From Ottowia sp. oral taxon 894 (GTDB lineage Bacteria; Pseudomonadota; Gammaproteobacteria; Burkholderiales; Burkholderiaceae_C), in assembly GCF_001262075.1 (NCBI RefSeq), contig NZ_CP012073.1, forward strand, positions 1,612,001 through 1,676,000: DNA of 64,000 nt, read 5' to 3'. This document shows, piece by piece, positions 1-12,705 of this stretch. The translations under genes and the position numbers were made by a program. A model generated the notes under the pieces. It was not told the DNA's origin. It worked only from the letters and a program-made list of their open reading frames with translations, and did no database searches. Each line of letters begins with the position of its first letter. Position 1 is the first letter of the stretch.

Positions 1-42
1 GTCTTAAAGGACATGAGAAAACAAGGTTTGTGACGAATCAAC

Positions 43-1229
<1,187 letters not shown>

Positions 1230-1265
1230 CCGGTTCTCCCTTTCCGGGATGAAAGGAGTTGAACC

Positions 1266-1736
1266 GTGAATATCAACGCGACCCTGTTTCTGCAGGCCGT
1301 TGTTTTTGCGATCCTGGTTTGGTTCACGATGAAGTTCGTGTGGCCGCCGATCACAAAAGCGCTGGACGAACGTGCCCAGAAAATTGCCGACGGACTGGCC
1401 GCTGCCGATAAGGCAAAAACCGAGTTGGCTGCCGCCAATCAACGTGTCGAGAAAGAGCTGGCTGCCTCGCGCAATGAAACGACGCAACGCTTGGCAGATG
1501 CCGATCGCCGGGCGCAAACCATCATAGAAGAGGCCAAAGCCAGGGCGGCAGAAGAAAGCAACAAAATCCTGGCTGCCGCCAAAGCTGAAGCCGAGCAACA
1601 GGCCGTCCGTGTGCGCGAGGCTTTGCGGGAAGATGTGGCCGCATTGGCAGTCAAGGGGGCGGAGCAAATCCTGCGCAAAGAGGTGAATGCCAGCGTTCAT
1701 GCGGATTTGTTGAATCGCCTGAAGGCTGAGCTGTGA
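1266..1736 (+). CDS. atpF: F1F0 ATP synthase subunit b
   Basis: This is subunit b of the peripheral stalk, 156 residues long. One N-terminal membrane helix (about residues 5-25) is followed by a long charged, alanine-rich coiled coil that links F0 to the delta subunit. Length and composition match the betaproteobacterial family. A GGAG-type ribosome site lies just before the start, and the gene sits between atpE and atpH as usual. Confidence 0.97.
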   Translation: MNINATLFLQAVVFAILVWFTMKFVWPPITKALDERAQKIADGLAAADKAKTELAAANQRVEKELAASRNETTQRLADADRRAQTIIEEAKARAAEESNKILAAAKAEAEQQAVRVREALREDVAALAVKGAEQILRKEVNASVHADLLNRLKAEL

Positions 1737-1757
1737 TCTGAAAAGCGAGGAGTGCTC

Positions 1758-2288
1758 ATGGCTGAACTAGCCACTATTGCGCGTCCGTATGCGGAAGCGT
1801 TGTTTCAGGCGGAGCGGTCAGATTTATCTGCGGCTCAGGAGTGGCTTGATGCATTGGCTGCCGTTGCAGCTGATGGTCAGCTGCTTGAGTTCGCAGCTGA
1901 TCCGCGTGTCGATGCGCGGCAGGTTTTTCAGCTTGTGTCGGGGTTGCTTCCCAAAGCCTTGCCTGAGCGCGGAGCAAATTTTCTGCGCGTAGTCATTGAC
2001 AACGAGCGTTTGGCAGCGCTGCCGGAAGTGGCGCGACAGTTCCGTGCGCTGATTAGCAGCGTGACGGAAGAGGCTGATGCAGTTGTTTACAGCGCATTTC
2101 CTATTGCCGAGCCGGATCTGAAGGCGCTCAAATTAACACTCGAAAAACGCTTTGGCTGCCAATTGCGGCTACGAGTGGAGCAAATGCCGGATTTGATTGG
2201 CGGCATCCGAGTCAAGGTGGGCGACGAAGTGCTTGACACCTCAGTGCGCGCACGCTTGCAGCAAATGAAGATGGCCCTTTCCGCCTGA
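1758..2288 (+). CDS. atpH: F1F0 ATP synthase subunit delta
   Basis: This is the delta subunit, which connects the peripheral stalk to the top of the F1 head. The protein has 176 residues and the N-terminus A-E-L-A-T-I-A-R-P-Y-A-E-A-L-F that is typical of the family, plus the C-terminal G-G-I-R-V-K-V-G-D motif. The ATG at 1758 is preferred over a GTG at 1752 because GAGGAG at 1747-1752 then lies five bases upstream. Confidence 0.97.
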   Translation: MAELATIARPYAEALFQAERSDLSAAQEWLDALAAVAADGQLLEFAADPRVDARQVFQLVSGLLPKALPERGANFLRVVIDNERLAALPEVARQFRALISSVTEEADAVVYSAFPIAEPDLKALKLTLEKRFGCQLRLRVEQMPDLIGGIRVKVGDEVLDTSVRARLQQMKMALSA

Positions 2289-2331
2289 CGGCGCAAGCGG
2301 ACCGATAACCCAATGAACAAAGGAAAGAGTC

Positions 2332-3945
2332 ATGCAGCTCAATCCAGCCGAAATTTCTGAACTTATCAAAAGCCGTATTGAAGGGCTGGGCGTTGGCTCC
2401 GAAATTCGCAACCAAGGCACAGTAGTCTCTGTCACTGATGGCATTGTTCGCATTCATGGCCTCTCCGATGCCATGCAGGGCGAAATGCTGGAGTTTCCTG
2501 TGGCGCCTGATGGCCAGGCCACTTTTGGCTTGGCGCTGAATCTGGAACGCGATTCTGTTGGCGCCGTGATTCTGGGGGGCTATGAACATATTTCGGAGGG
2601 TGATACTGTCAAATGCACGGGACGCATTCTGGAAGTGCCCGTGGGACCTGAATTGATTGGACGCGTGGTCAATGCGCTGGGGCAGCCAATTGACGGCAAA
2701 GGTCCAATCGATGCCAAATTGACGGACGTTATTGAAAAAGTGGCTCCTGGCGTGATTGCGCGTCAGAGCGTCAGTCAGCCTGTTCAATCTGGCTTGAAAG
2801 CGATTGATTCCATGGTGCCTGTGGGACGCGGTCAGCGCGAACTGATTATTGGCGACCGCCAGACTGGTAAAACGGCCGTAGCCATTGATGCCATCATCAA
2901 TCAGAAAGGTCAGAATATGACCTGCGTGTATGTGGCGATTGGGCAAAAGGCGTCCAGCATCAAGAATGTGGTGCGCGCGCTTGAACAGGCCGGAGCCATG
3001 GAATACACCATCGTGGTGGCAGCGTCAGCTTCTGAATCTGCCGCCATGCAGTATGTGGCCGCGTATTCTGGCTGCACCATGGGCGAATATTTCCGTGATC
3101 GCGGACAGGATGCGCTGATTGTTTATGACGATTTGTCCAAGCAGGCCGTGGCTTATCGTCAGGTTTCCCTCTTGTTGCGCCGACCGCCTGGGCGCGAGGC
3201 CTTCCCGGGTGATGTGTTTTATCTGCATAGCCGTTTGCTGGAGCGCGCAGCCCGTGTGAATGCGGACTATGTTGAGGCTTTCACCAAAGGGGAAGTGAAA
3301 GGCAAAACGGGGTCTCTGACTGCTTTGCCCATTATTGAAACGCAGGCGGGTGACGTGTCCGCCTTTGTTCCAACAAACGTGATTTCGATCACGGATGGAC
3401 AAATTTTCCTTGAAACTAATTTGTTCAACGCTGGCATCCGTCCCGCCATCAATGCGGGTATCTCCGTTTCTCGTGTGGGTGGCGCGGCGCAAACCAACTG
3501 GATTAAAGGTTTGTCGGGCGGTATTCGTACCAATTTGGCGCAATACCGTGAATTGGCGGCGTTTGCCCAGTTTGCCTCTGATTTGGATGAAGCGACTCGC
3601 AAGCAGTTGGATCGTGGCGCACGGGTGACGGAATTGCTCAAGCAGCCCCAATATAGCCCTCTGTCTATCAGTCTGATGGGAGCGTCTCTTTTCGCCGTGA
3701 ACAATAATTTCATGGACGATGTGGATGTCAAGAAGGTATTGGCGTTTGAAAGTGGCTTGCATGCTTATCTGAAAGATAAGCATGCTGCATTGCTTGAAAC
3801 CATCGAAAAGAACGGCGCCAAATGGGATGCCAAGCCTGCCAAAGACTCAGATAGCGACGAGAAAAAGGCGTTCAAGAAGCTGTGCATTGATGCAGAAGCC
3901 GAATTGAGTGCGGCCATTCAGGCGTTCAAGAAAACCTTTGCCTGA
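2332..3945 (+). CDS. atpA: F1F0 ATP synthase subunit alpha
   Basis: This is the non-catalytic nucleotide-binding subunit of the F1 hexamer. The Walker A motif GDRQTGKT lies at about residues 174-181 and the family signature region is intact. At 537 residues it is longer than the usual 513 or so. The excess is a charged stretch near the C-terminus (around residues 487-505, with K-D-S-D-S-D-E-K-K), within or just before the last helical segment. The gene is preceded by AAGGAAAGAG. Confidence 0.98.
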   Translation: MQLNPAEISELIKSRIEGLGVGSEIRNQGTVVSVTDGIVRIHGLSDAMQGEMLEFPVAPDGQATFGLALNLERDSVGAVILGGYEHISEGDTVKCTGRILEVPVGPELIGRVVNALGQPIDGKGPIDAKLTDVIEKVAPGVIARQSVSQPVQSGLKAIDSMVPVGRGQRELIIGDRQTGKTAVAIDAIINQKGQNMTCVYVAIGQKASSIKNVVRALEQAGAMEYTIVVAASASESAAMQYVAAYSGCTMGEYFRDRGQDALIVYDDLSKQAVAYRQVSLLLRRPPGREAFPGDVFYLHSRLLERAARVNADYVEAFTKGEVKGKTGSLTALPIIETQAGDVSAFVPTNVISITDGQIFLETNLFNAGIRPAINAGISVSRVGGAAQTNWIKGLSGGIRTNLAQYRELAAFAQFASDLDEATRKQLDRGARVTELLKQPQYSPLSISLMGASLFAVNNNFMDDVDVKKVLAFESGLHAYLKDKHAALLETIEKNGAKWDAKPAKDSDSDEKKAFKKLCIDAEAELSAAIQAFKKTFA

Positions 3946-3975
3946 CCAGGCTGGGCCTGATACAAGGAAGCAGCA

Positions 3976-6316
<2,341 letters not shown>

Positions 6317-6418
6317 TTTCCTGCCGGAAATCCAGCGACTGGCGCGGGTGCGTGGCGCAAGAAAGGGCAAAGCCCTGGCTTGCGGTCATATGGCCCGCGC
6401 CCCAGCACAGGAGCAAGC

Positions 6419-6835
6419 ATGGCTGAAACCTTTCATGTCGATGTGGTCAGCGCGGAAGAGTCCATCTTTTCCGGCACGGCTACTTTCGTGGCGCTACCGG
6501 GCGAATTGGGAGAGCTGGGCATCTATCCCCGTCATACGCCGTTGATCAGCCGCATCCGGCCGGGGTCGGTGCGCATTCACACCAGTAAAGGGGAAGAATT
6601 CATTTTCGTGGCAGGCGGCATTCTGGAAGTGCAACCCGATCGCGTGACGGTGCTGTCCGACACGGCCATTCGCGGAAAAGACCTGGACGACAAAAAAGTC
6701 CAGGCCGCCAAAAAAGAAGCGGAAGAAAACCTGCGCAATGCCAAGAGTGAAATCGATATGGCCCGCGCCACATCCGAGTTGGCGGTATTGGCCGCTGAAA
6801 TTGCGGCCCTGCGCAAGTACCGTCAAAAACGTTGA
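6419..6835 (+). CDS. atpC: F1F0 ATP synthase subunit epsilon
   Basis: This is the epsilon subunit of the central stalk, 138 residues, which can inhibit ATP hydrolysis. The N-terminal beta-sandwich ([13 protein letters not shown]) and a C-terminal helical hairpin are seen. The ATG at 6419 follows AGGAGCAAGC, and longer in-frame readings from 6380 lack family similarity. It is the last gene of the atp operon, followed by a terminator at about 6981. Confidence 0.97.
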   Translation: MAETFHVDVVSAEESIFSGTATFVALPGELGELGIYPRHTPLISRIRPGSVRIHTSKGEEFIFVAGGILEVQPDRVTVLSDTAIRGKDLDDKKVQAAKKEAEENLRNAKSEIDMARATSELAVLAAEIAALRKYRQKR

Positions 6836-6980
6836 TTCTGTTTGAAAATAAGCCAGGCGTCGATATCAATCAAATAATGCGCGCTGTTCGATGGAGTCTT
6901 TTCATTCGGTGCGTGCGACTCAATCCTTGCGTTAATGTGAACAGATCAAGATTCGATGCCAAATGGCTTATATAAACGAT

Positions 6981-7013
6981 AAGGCCCCGCATTTTATGCG
7001 GGGCTTTTTATTT
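6981..7013 (+). terminator. rho-independent terminator of the atp operon
   Basis: A GC-rich hairpin (AAGGCCCCGC, loop ATTTTAT, GCGGGGCTTT) is followed by a T-rich run. It lies about 145 bp after the stop of atpC and is placed to end the atp transcript. Confidence 0.9.
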
Positions 7014-7441
7014 GTGAACGAAATATGCTTGTCCAGTGGGTGAGTTTGGCGCAAGAATTTTGTTTAAGACGAACGCCATGAGGCACCGCTTTGGGATCTG
7101 CAAGCTATTTTTTCGCGCAGGCGTAAAATGACCGGGGCAAGTGTTTTGCGGGAGAATGCGGCAAGCATGTCTTGCCGCTCATGATTCACGAAGTACGCTT
7201 TGGGAAAATAATTCGATTTATCGGAAAATACATGCCCGTTGGTTAAAGAAAATTTGCCATGCATCATGGGAATGGGAAAAGCCCTTGCGCCTTGGCTGCT
7301 GGCGGCGTTTCTGATTTCGTCTGGCATGCGCCGCGTTGGCAGATATGGCCTGTGCTAGAACCTGTTCACCGTTTGTCCGTGCGTGGCCCAGGGGCGGATC
7401 AGGATGGGTTGTGAACAGGTTTTCAGGTTTTGGAGGCTGGG
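7014..7441. other. intergenic stretch with a spaced inverted repeat
   Basis: No gene in this stretch is convincing. A minus-strand reading frame at 7064-7327 (87 codons) has no recognisable domain or ribosome site and may be decayed sequence. An 11-bp inverted repeat, AACCTGTTCAC at about 7360 and GTGAACAGGTT at about 7411, flanks some 40 bases just before the next gene. It could be a hairpin or a protein-binding site. Related AACAGG words recur near 11,890 and 63,700. Confidence 0.4.
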
Positions 7442-8065
7442 ATGATGAGTGATTCCGCGCAGGAAAGAGCCGCGCAGCTGCTGGTATCGGGCGGCGCGCG
7501 GCTGGGATTGAGCCTGGCTGAGGCGCGCCTGATCGTGGGCTACATGCACCCGCAGCTGGTCAATGCGGGCGAAGTGCTGATTCGCGAGGGCGAAGCTGCG
7601 GGCAGCGGCTTCATGGCCCTGGTGGTTGATGGCGAAGTTACCGTGGAAAGCGCCTCCGCCTCTGACGAAAGCGTGGTCGTCACCATTCTTGGCCCCGGCA
7701 GCCTGATTGGCGAGATGGGCTTCATTGCCGATGTGCCCCGCTCGGCCACCTGCATAGCCGCCACAGACCTGGCGCTGGCCGTGCTCACGCGCGACACGCT
7801 TTTGCAGCTCACGCAAGAGCAGCCCAAGGTGGCTGTGCATTTGCTGATGACGCTCTCGCAGCGCATGGCGGAGCATTTGCGCGAATCCAACCGCAAGCTG
7901 TCCGCGCTCATGCAGGTGACCAAGGCCATGAAGCAGGAACTCGAAGCCGTGCACAGCGTCAATAAGCGGCTTCTTGACCAGCTGGCCGCCAAAAAGCCTG
8001 CCCCGGCTTCTGCCGCCGCGCCTGTTTCAGCTCCTGCACGGGCCGGGCTGCATGGCGGCAGCTAG
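7442..8065 (+). CDS. cyclic nucleotide-binding domain protein (Crp-like sensor without HTH)
   Basis: The 207-residue protein has a cNMP-binding beta-roll at about residues 30-135. It includes the glycine-rich GEVLIREGE and PGSLIGEMGF segments of the CAP family and an R-S-A-T phosphate-cassette-like motif. The C-terminal part is a helical or coiled stretch and a Pro/Ala-rich tail. No helix-turn-helix is seen, so it is more likely a signalling or partner protein than a transcription factor. The ATG at 7442 sits five bases after GGAGG. It lies upstream of rclA with a 66-bp gap, so the two could be co-transcribed. Confidence 0.8.
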   Translation: MMSDSAQERAAQLLVSGGARLGLSLAEARLIVGYMHPQLVNAGEVLIREGEAAGSGFMALVVDGEVTVESASASDESVVVTILGPGSLIGEMGFIADVPRSATCIAATDLALAVLTRDTLLQLTQEQPKVAVHLLMTLSQRMAEHLRESNRKLSALMQVTKAMKQELEAVHSVNKRLLDQLAAKKPAPASAAAPVSAPARAGLHGGS

Positions 8066-8131
8066 AAAAAGCAGCGTTTCTCTTTCATTTCTTCTTTTAT
8101 TTGGCGAAAGCTTTTCTCAAAAAGGCGCTTC

Positions 8132-9475
8132 ATGCAAACCCTGCACACACCCAATCTCGTTATCGGCTTTGGCAAGGCTGGCAAAACGCTGGCCGCTGAT
8201 TTGGCCCAGCACGGGCAGGACGTTCTCCTGGCCGAGGCATCTGCCCAGATGTACGGCGGAACCTGCATCAATGTGGGCTGCATCCCTTCCAAAAAACTCA
8301 TCGCCGAGGGCGAACGCCGCGCGCTGGAAGCCGACAAGGCCGCCGTGTTCGGCGCCGCCATGCAGGCCAAAAACGGCCTCATTCCCAAGCTGCGCGCCGC
8401 CAACTTCGCCAAGCTCGATGGCCTGGAACGCGCCCGCGTCATCAATGCCCGCGCCCGCTTTGAAGACGCGCACACCGTCATGCTGAGCGGCCCCGAAGGC
8501 GAGCTGCGCGTGACGGCTGATCGCATCTTCATCAACACCGGCAGCCTACCCGTTGTGCCCCGCATCGAAGGCGTGGACGGCAAGCGCATTTACGACAGCA
8601 CCGGCGCGCTCTCCCTGGCCGAGCGTCCGCAACGCCTGCTCATCGTCGGCGGCGGCTACATCGGGCTGGAATTTGCCTTCATGTACCGCGCCTTCGGCAG
8701 CGAAGTCACCGTGCTGGATGCAGGCGAAACCTTCCTGCCGCGCGAAGACCGCGACATCGCCGCCGAGATGCAGCGCATTCTCGAGGCCAAAGGCGTGCGC
8801 CTGGTGCTGGGCGCGGCCACGCAGCGCTTTGAAGAAGGCGCGCAGCACACCACCGCCGTCACTTCCAAAGGCCGTTTTGACGCCGACGCCATCTTGCTGG
8901 CCACGGGCCGCCGCCCCAATACCGACGGCCTGGCGCTTGAGAAAGCAGGCGTGGCCGTGACCGAGCGCGGCTTCATCCAGGTGGATGAACACCTGCGCGC
9001 CGCCCCGCACATCTGGGCCATGGGCGACGTGGCGGGCAGCCCGCAGTTCACCTACATCTCGCTGGACGACTGGCGCATCGTGCGCGATCAGCTCTTTGGC
9101 CAGGGCCAGCGCAGCACGGCAGACCGCGCGTCGTTTCCCACGGCCGTCTTCACCCAGCCGCCGCTGGCGCACATTGGCATGACGGAAGCTGCCGCGCGCC
9201 AGGCGGGCCGCAACATCAAAGTCGCCACGCTCAAGGCCGAGGCCATTCCGAAAGCCAAGATCCTGGGCCAGACCGACGGCCTGCTCAAGGCCGTGACCGA
9301 TGCCGGCACGGGTGAAATTCTGGGCGTCACCCTGCTGTGCGCCGAATCGCACGAAATCATCAACCTCTTCAAGATGGCCATCGACCACCGCGTGCCCGCC
9401 AGCTACGTCAAGAGCCAAATCTTCACCCACCCCACCATGAGCGAGGCGCTCAACGACTTGTTTGCCAGCCTTTGA
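8132..9475 (+). CDS. rclA: RclA-type flavoprotein disulfide reductase
   Basis: This 447-residue FAD/NAD(P)-dependent pyridine nucleotide-disulfide oxidoreductase resembles E. coli RclA (YkgC) along its length. It has an FAD Rossmann motif (IGFGKAGKT), the redox cysteine pair in GGTCINVGCIPSK (Cys45 and Cys50), an NAD(P) motif GGGYIGLEFA and the dimer-domain end F-T-H-P-T-M-S-E. E. coli RclA is known for resistance to reactive chlorine and for cupric reductase activity. The same role is inferred here. The nearby oxyR suggests an oxidative stress cluster. Other members of the family, such as mercuric reductases, have an extra C-terminal cysteine pair that is missing here. Confidence 0.85.
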   Translation: MQTLHTPNLVIGFGKAGKTLAADLAQHGQDVLLAEASAQMYGGTCINVGCIPSKKLIAEGERRALEADKAAVFGAAMQAKNGLIPKLRAANFAKLDGLERARVINARARFEDAHTVMLSGPEGELRVTADRIFINTGSLPVVPRIEGVDGKRIYDSTGALSLAERPQRLLIVGGGYIGLEFAFMYRAFGSEVTVLDAGETFLPREDRDIAAEMQRILEAKGVRLVLGAATQRFEEGAQHTTAVTSKGRFDADAILLATGRRPNTDGLALEKAGVAVTERGFIQVDEHLRAAPHIWAMGDVAGSPQFTYISLDDWRIVRDQLFGQGQRSTADRASFPTAVFTQPPLAHIGMTEAAARQAGRNIKVATLKAEAIPKAKILGQTDGLLKAVTDAGTGEILGVTLLCAESHEIINLFKMAIDHRVPASYVKSQIFTHPTMSEALNDLFASL

Positions 9476-9534
9476 GAGGCGGCGCAAAGGCTGGCCCCAG
9501 GCGGGGCAAGAGGAGCAAAACATTTGCTCCTCTA

Positions 9535-9605
9535 TTTGGAGCATGAGGTCCTAGTGGAGATTGCGCAAGGCGCTGTTTTGGCCCCCTTGAATTTGCTCCT
9601 TTTTT
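9535..9605 (+). repeat. interspersed intergenic repeat, copy A
   Basis: Copy A of a dispersed host repeat. It has the core GCATGAGGTCCTAGTG, a variable middle containing TGCGCAA, and the end CCCTTGAATTTGCTCCT. Copies B (10,916), C (15,056), E (17,049, inverted) and D (63,763, inverted) share these two blocks. The region 9476-9844 otherwise shows no gene. Confidence 0.8.
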
Positions 9606-9844
9606 AGTGGGCTGAACCTGTGGGCTGCGCGCCCGGCGCTTTTCCGGCTCCTTTTGCACAGGGCGCAGAGGGCACGCCGCAGCCGCGCGTATTCCGGACA
9701 GCCCGGGGCAGCTTCCGGAGAGCTGCGGCGGCCAGGGCCAGGGCGCTGAAGCCACGGCGGCTGCCTTTCTTGCAGATGCTTTCTGGCGCTCGCCGCCCCG
9801 CGCACCGCCGACAATGGCGGCAAGCACAGAAAAACAGCCCCTCC

Positions 9845-10867
9845 ATGACCCTGATTGAACTCAAATACATCGTTGCACTGGCCCGCCACAAGCACTTTGG
9901 CAAGGCCGCTGAGGCCTGCCACGTCTCGCAGCCCACGCTATCGGTTTCCGTCAGAAAGCTGGAAGAAGAGCTGGACGTCAAAATTTTCGAGCGCGGCGCG
10001 GGAGAAGTCACCGTCACCCCGCTGGGCGAAGAAATCGTGCGCCAGGCCCAAAGCGTGCTGGAGCAGGCTAACGGGGTGCGCGAAATCGCCAAGCGCGGCA
10101 AAAACCCCCTGAGCGGCCCGCTCAAGCTCGGCGTCATCCCCACCATCGGCCCCTACCTGCTGCCCGATCTGGTGCAGCAAAACATTCGCCTCTCGCCGCA
10201 AATGCCCCTGCTGTTGCAGGAAACCTTCACCGTGCGCCTGCTGGAGATGCTGCGCACGGGCGATATCGACTGCGCCATCCTGGCCGAGCCTTTCCCTGAC
10301 GCGGGCCTGGCCATCGCGCCCCTGTACGACGAGCCTTTCCTGGCCGCCGTGCCCGAATCGCATCCGCTGGCCGCGCTGCCCAGCGTGACCACCCGCCAGC
10401 TCAAGAACGAAACCATGCTTTTGCTGGGCGCAGGCCACTGCTTTCGCGACCACGTGCTCCAGGTCTGCCCCGAGCACGCCCTTTTTTCCAGCAACGCCGA
10501 GGGCATCAGCAAGAGCTTTGAAGGCTCCTCGCTCGAAACCATTCAGCACATGGTGGCCGCCGGCATGGGCATCACCCTCGTGCCCCGCATGGCCGCGCCC
10601 AAAAACTGGCAGCCGCCAAACGCATCCAACGCGCCGGACGCGCCCGCGCGAGGCCGGCGCGCGAAGGCCCACGCCGTGCGCACCAGCTTCATGCACCCCC
10701 ATGTGCGCTACCTGCCCGTTGTCGCCCGCGGCGAAGGCCAGCAAGCGCCCACCCGCCGCATCGTCCTTGCCTGGCGGCGCAGCTTCACCCGCTACGAAGC
10801 CATTGCCGCCCTGCGCAACGCCATCTACGCTTGCGAGCTGCCCGGCGTCAAACGGCTGACGGCGTGA
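9845..10867 (+). CDS. oxyR: LysR-family peroxide sensor OxyR
   Basis: This 340-residue LysR-type regulator has an N-terminal winged helix-turn-helix (residues 1-60, H-F-G-K-A-A-E-A-C-H-V-S-Q-P-T-L-S) and a periplasmic-binding-like sensor domain. Both redox cysteines are present at residues 199 and 208 in GAGHCFRDHVLQVCPEH, the same positions as in E. coli. It should therefore act as a peroxide switch for catalase and peroxidase genes. A Pro/Ala/Arg-rich insertion of about 25 residues near residue 255 is unusual. The ATG at 9845 gives the standard M-T-L-x-E-L-K-Y start. Confidence 0.93.
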   Translation: MTLIELKYIVALARHKHFGKAAEACHVSQPTLSVSVRKLEEELDVKIFERGAGEVTVTPLGEEIVRQAQSVLEQANGVREIAKRGKNPLSGPLKLGVIPTIGPYLLPDLVQQNIRLSPQMPLLLQETFTVRLLEMLRTGDIDCAILAEPFPDAGLAIAPLYDEPFLAAVPESHPLAALPSVTTRQLKNETMLLLGAGHCFRDHVLQVCPEHALFSSNAEGISKSFEGSSLETIQHMVAAGMGITLVPRMAAPKNWQPPNASNAPDAPARGRRAKAHAVRTSFMHPHVRYLPVVARGEGQQAPTRRIVLAWRRSFTRYEAIAALRNAIYACELPGVKRLTA

Positions 10868-10915
10868 GCGGCTGCGGCCTCATTTTGCGGCCTCATTTCG
10901 CTCCTTTCTTCGTAG

Positions 10916-10981
10916 CATGACCTCCTGGTCGAATGTGCGCAAAAGCCGTTTTTACTGGCCTTGAATCTGCTCCTCTTTTTC
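10916..10981 (+). repeat. interspersed intergenic repeat, copy B
   Basis: Diverged copy of the dispersed repeat. GCATGACCTCCTGGTCG is followed by TGCGCAAAAGCCG and the end CCTTGAATCTGCTCCTC. It lies between oxyR and the HAD phosphatase and ends directly at that gene's start. Confidence 0.75.
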
Positions 10982-11707
10982 ATGTCTTCCGCCCCGCCCG
11001 CCCCTCGCCCGCCCGCCCGGTTTGAAGCCGTTTTGTTCGACTGCGACGGCGTGCTGGTAGACAGCGAACCCATCACCCTCGGCGTGCTGCGCCACATGCT
11101 GGCCGAGCGCGGCTGGGCCATGAGCGAAGCCGAATGCCGCGCGCGCTTTCTGGGCGTCACCGTGCGCAGCCAGCGCACCGTCATCGAGCAGCACACCGGC
11201 CAGCCCTTGACGGAGGCGTGGATGCAGGCTTTCTACGCCCGCCGCAATGCCGAGCTGGCCGCGCGCCTGCAAGCCGTGCCCGGCGCGCGCGAAGCCGTGC
11301 ACGCCGCCCACGCCCGCACTGGCGGCCGCATCGCCTGCGCCTCCGGCGCTGACCGGCAGAAAGTGCAAATGCAGCTGGCCCAGACCGGCCTTGCGCCTTT
11401 GTTTGGCACCGCCGTTTTCAGCGGCCACGAAATGCCCGCCAGCAAGCCCGCGCCTGACGTCTATCTGGCCGCCGCCCGCCACTTGCGCGTCAGCCCCGGG
11501 CGCTGCCTGGTCGTGGAAGACACCGTGCCCGGCATCACCGCCGGCGTGGCCGCTGGCTGCACCGTCTGGGCCTACTGCCCGCCAGACGATCCGCACGCCA
11601 GCCCGCACCCGCTGCGGGCCGCAGGCGCGTCGCGCGTGCTCGCCCACATGGGCGAGCTGGCCGCGCTGTTGCAGGCACACCGCGCGCCGCCTTTCTTCTT
11701 ATCTTGA
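10982..11707 (+). CDS. HAD-family phosphatase (phosphoglycolate phosphatase-like)
   Basis: This 241-residue haloacid dehalogenase-type hydrolase has motif I LFDCDGVLVDSE (nucleophile Asp), a helical cap, motif II around A-S-G-A, and motifs III/IV in SKPAPDVYL and VVEDTVPGITAG. These define subfamily IA phosphatases acting on small phosphate esters. Substrate cannot be told. The ATG at 10,982 was chosen because the preceding in-frame codons lie in the intergenic repeat. No clear ribosome site is visible. Confidence 0.88.
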   Translation: MSSAPPAPRPPARFEAVLFDCDGVLVDSEPITLGVLRHMLAERGWAMSEAECRARFLGVTVRSQRTVIEQHTGQPLTEAWMQAFYARRNAELAARLQAVPGAREAVHAAHARTGGRIACASGADRQKVQMQLAQTGLAPLFGTAVFSGHEMPASKPAPDVYLAAARHLRVSPGRCLVVEDTVPGITAGVAAGCTVWAYCPPDDPHASPHPLRAAGASRVLAHMGELAALLQAHRAPPFFLS

Positions 11708-11966
11708 ATCAAGAAAATTGCAAGCAGCGCCAGCGGCGCGCGGCGGCGTTTTCAGATGCCTGCGTGCAAGCTGCGCCGCAGGCGTGAAAAGCACGAAAAG
11801 CACGAAAAGCACGAGAAGCGCGGGCTTGGGCGCTCTGGAGCCTTGCGAACGCCCTGCCGGAGCGCGAGGTTCGTGCAGCCCCCTCACGGCCAGACGCTGA
11901 ACAGGTTCCAAACGCCGCACTCGGGCGGCTTGCAGGCAGCTTGCGGACGCTGGATTTTTGGCGCGC

Positions 11967-12446
11967 ATGCCCCTACACTGCGCCACCTTTTTCCAAGTCT
12001 TGTTGCAGTTTTCGGGGCTTTTCTTGACTGTTCGTGCATTTTCCCGGCCTGGCGTGCTGTGCCGCCTGCCTGTCTCCGCCCGGCGCTTCTGGGCGCTGGC
12101 GGCGGCGCTGCTCGTACTCTGGGCGGCGGCGCATCCGGCCCTGCTGAACGCAGCGGCGGGCGAGCAGGTGCTGCTGTGCACGGCGCAAGGCATGGAGTGG
12201 GTGGCCGTGGCAGGCGAGGCCCAGGACGGCGCTCCTTTCCAGCCGCTGGCCCAGTCTGCGCCTGCGGGCTGCCCGTGGTGCGTCTTCATGCAGCTGCTGC
12301 TGCCTGCGCCGCCCGCGCCTGCGGGGGCGCTGGCGCGGGCCAGCGCGGCGCGCCTGGTTCGCGTGCTGACCGCGCCCGCATGGCGGCCGCCCGTGGAGGC
12401 AGCGCGCCACCTGCGCGCCTTGCCAGGGCGCGGGCCGCCCCTTTGA
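11967..12446 (+). CDS. DUF2946-like small membrane/secreted protein
   Basis: The protein of about 159 residues has a hydrophobic N-terminal segment (W-A-L-A-A-A-L-L-V-L-W-A-A) and a pattern L-L-C-T-A-Q-G-M-E-W-V followed later by C-P-W-C. This is characteristic of DUF2946 proteins, often found next to TonB-dependent receptors for metals. That context fits, since a siderophore receptor follows. Function is unknown; a role around copper or iron handling is only inferred from context. The start is uncertain: a TTG at 11,958 or a later GTG are alternatives. Confidence 0.6.
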   Translation: MPLHCATFFQVLLQFSGLFLTVRAFSRPGVLCRLPVSARRFWALAAALLVLWAAAHPALLNAAAGEQVLLCTAQGMEWVAVAGEAQDGAPFQPLAQSAPAGCPWCVFMQLLLPAPPAPAGALARASAARLVRVLTAPAWRPPVEAARHLRALPGRGPPL

Positions 12447-12705
12447 CGGCCTTTTTGGGCGAAGCGGGGCCGCTGGCCGCTGTGCGCCAGTCCGCGCCTC
12501 CTCTCAAACCCTCTTTTCCGCTGACTTTCCCCTGACGCTTGCTGACTGCCGGGGCGCGCCCTTGCGGCGGCCGCGCGGGCCTGCAAGGCATCACGCGCCT
12601 GCGCGGCATGGGCTGATGCGCCCAGGCGCGCGGCGATCCGCTTTTTCATTCCTTTTCCATTCCATTTCACAAGAGGGGCGCCGCGCGCGCCTCCGGATAC
12701 CCATC

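Noticed and set aside
7064-7327. 87-codon minus-strand gene between atpC and the cNMP protein
   Set aside because: No ribosome site, family or conserved neighbour; may be decayed sequence, so left inside the intergenic description.
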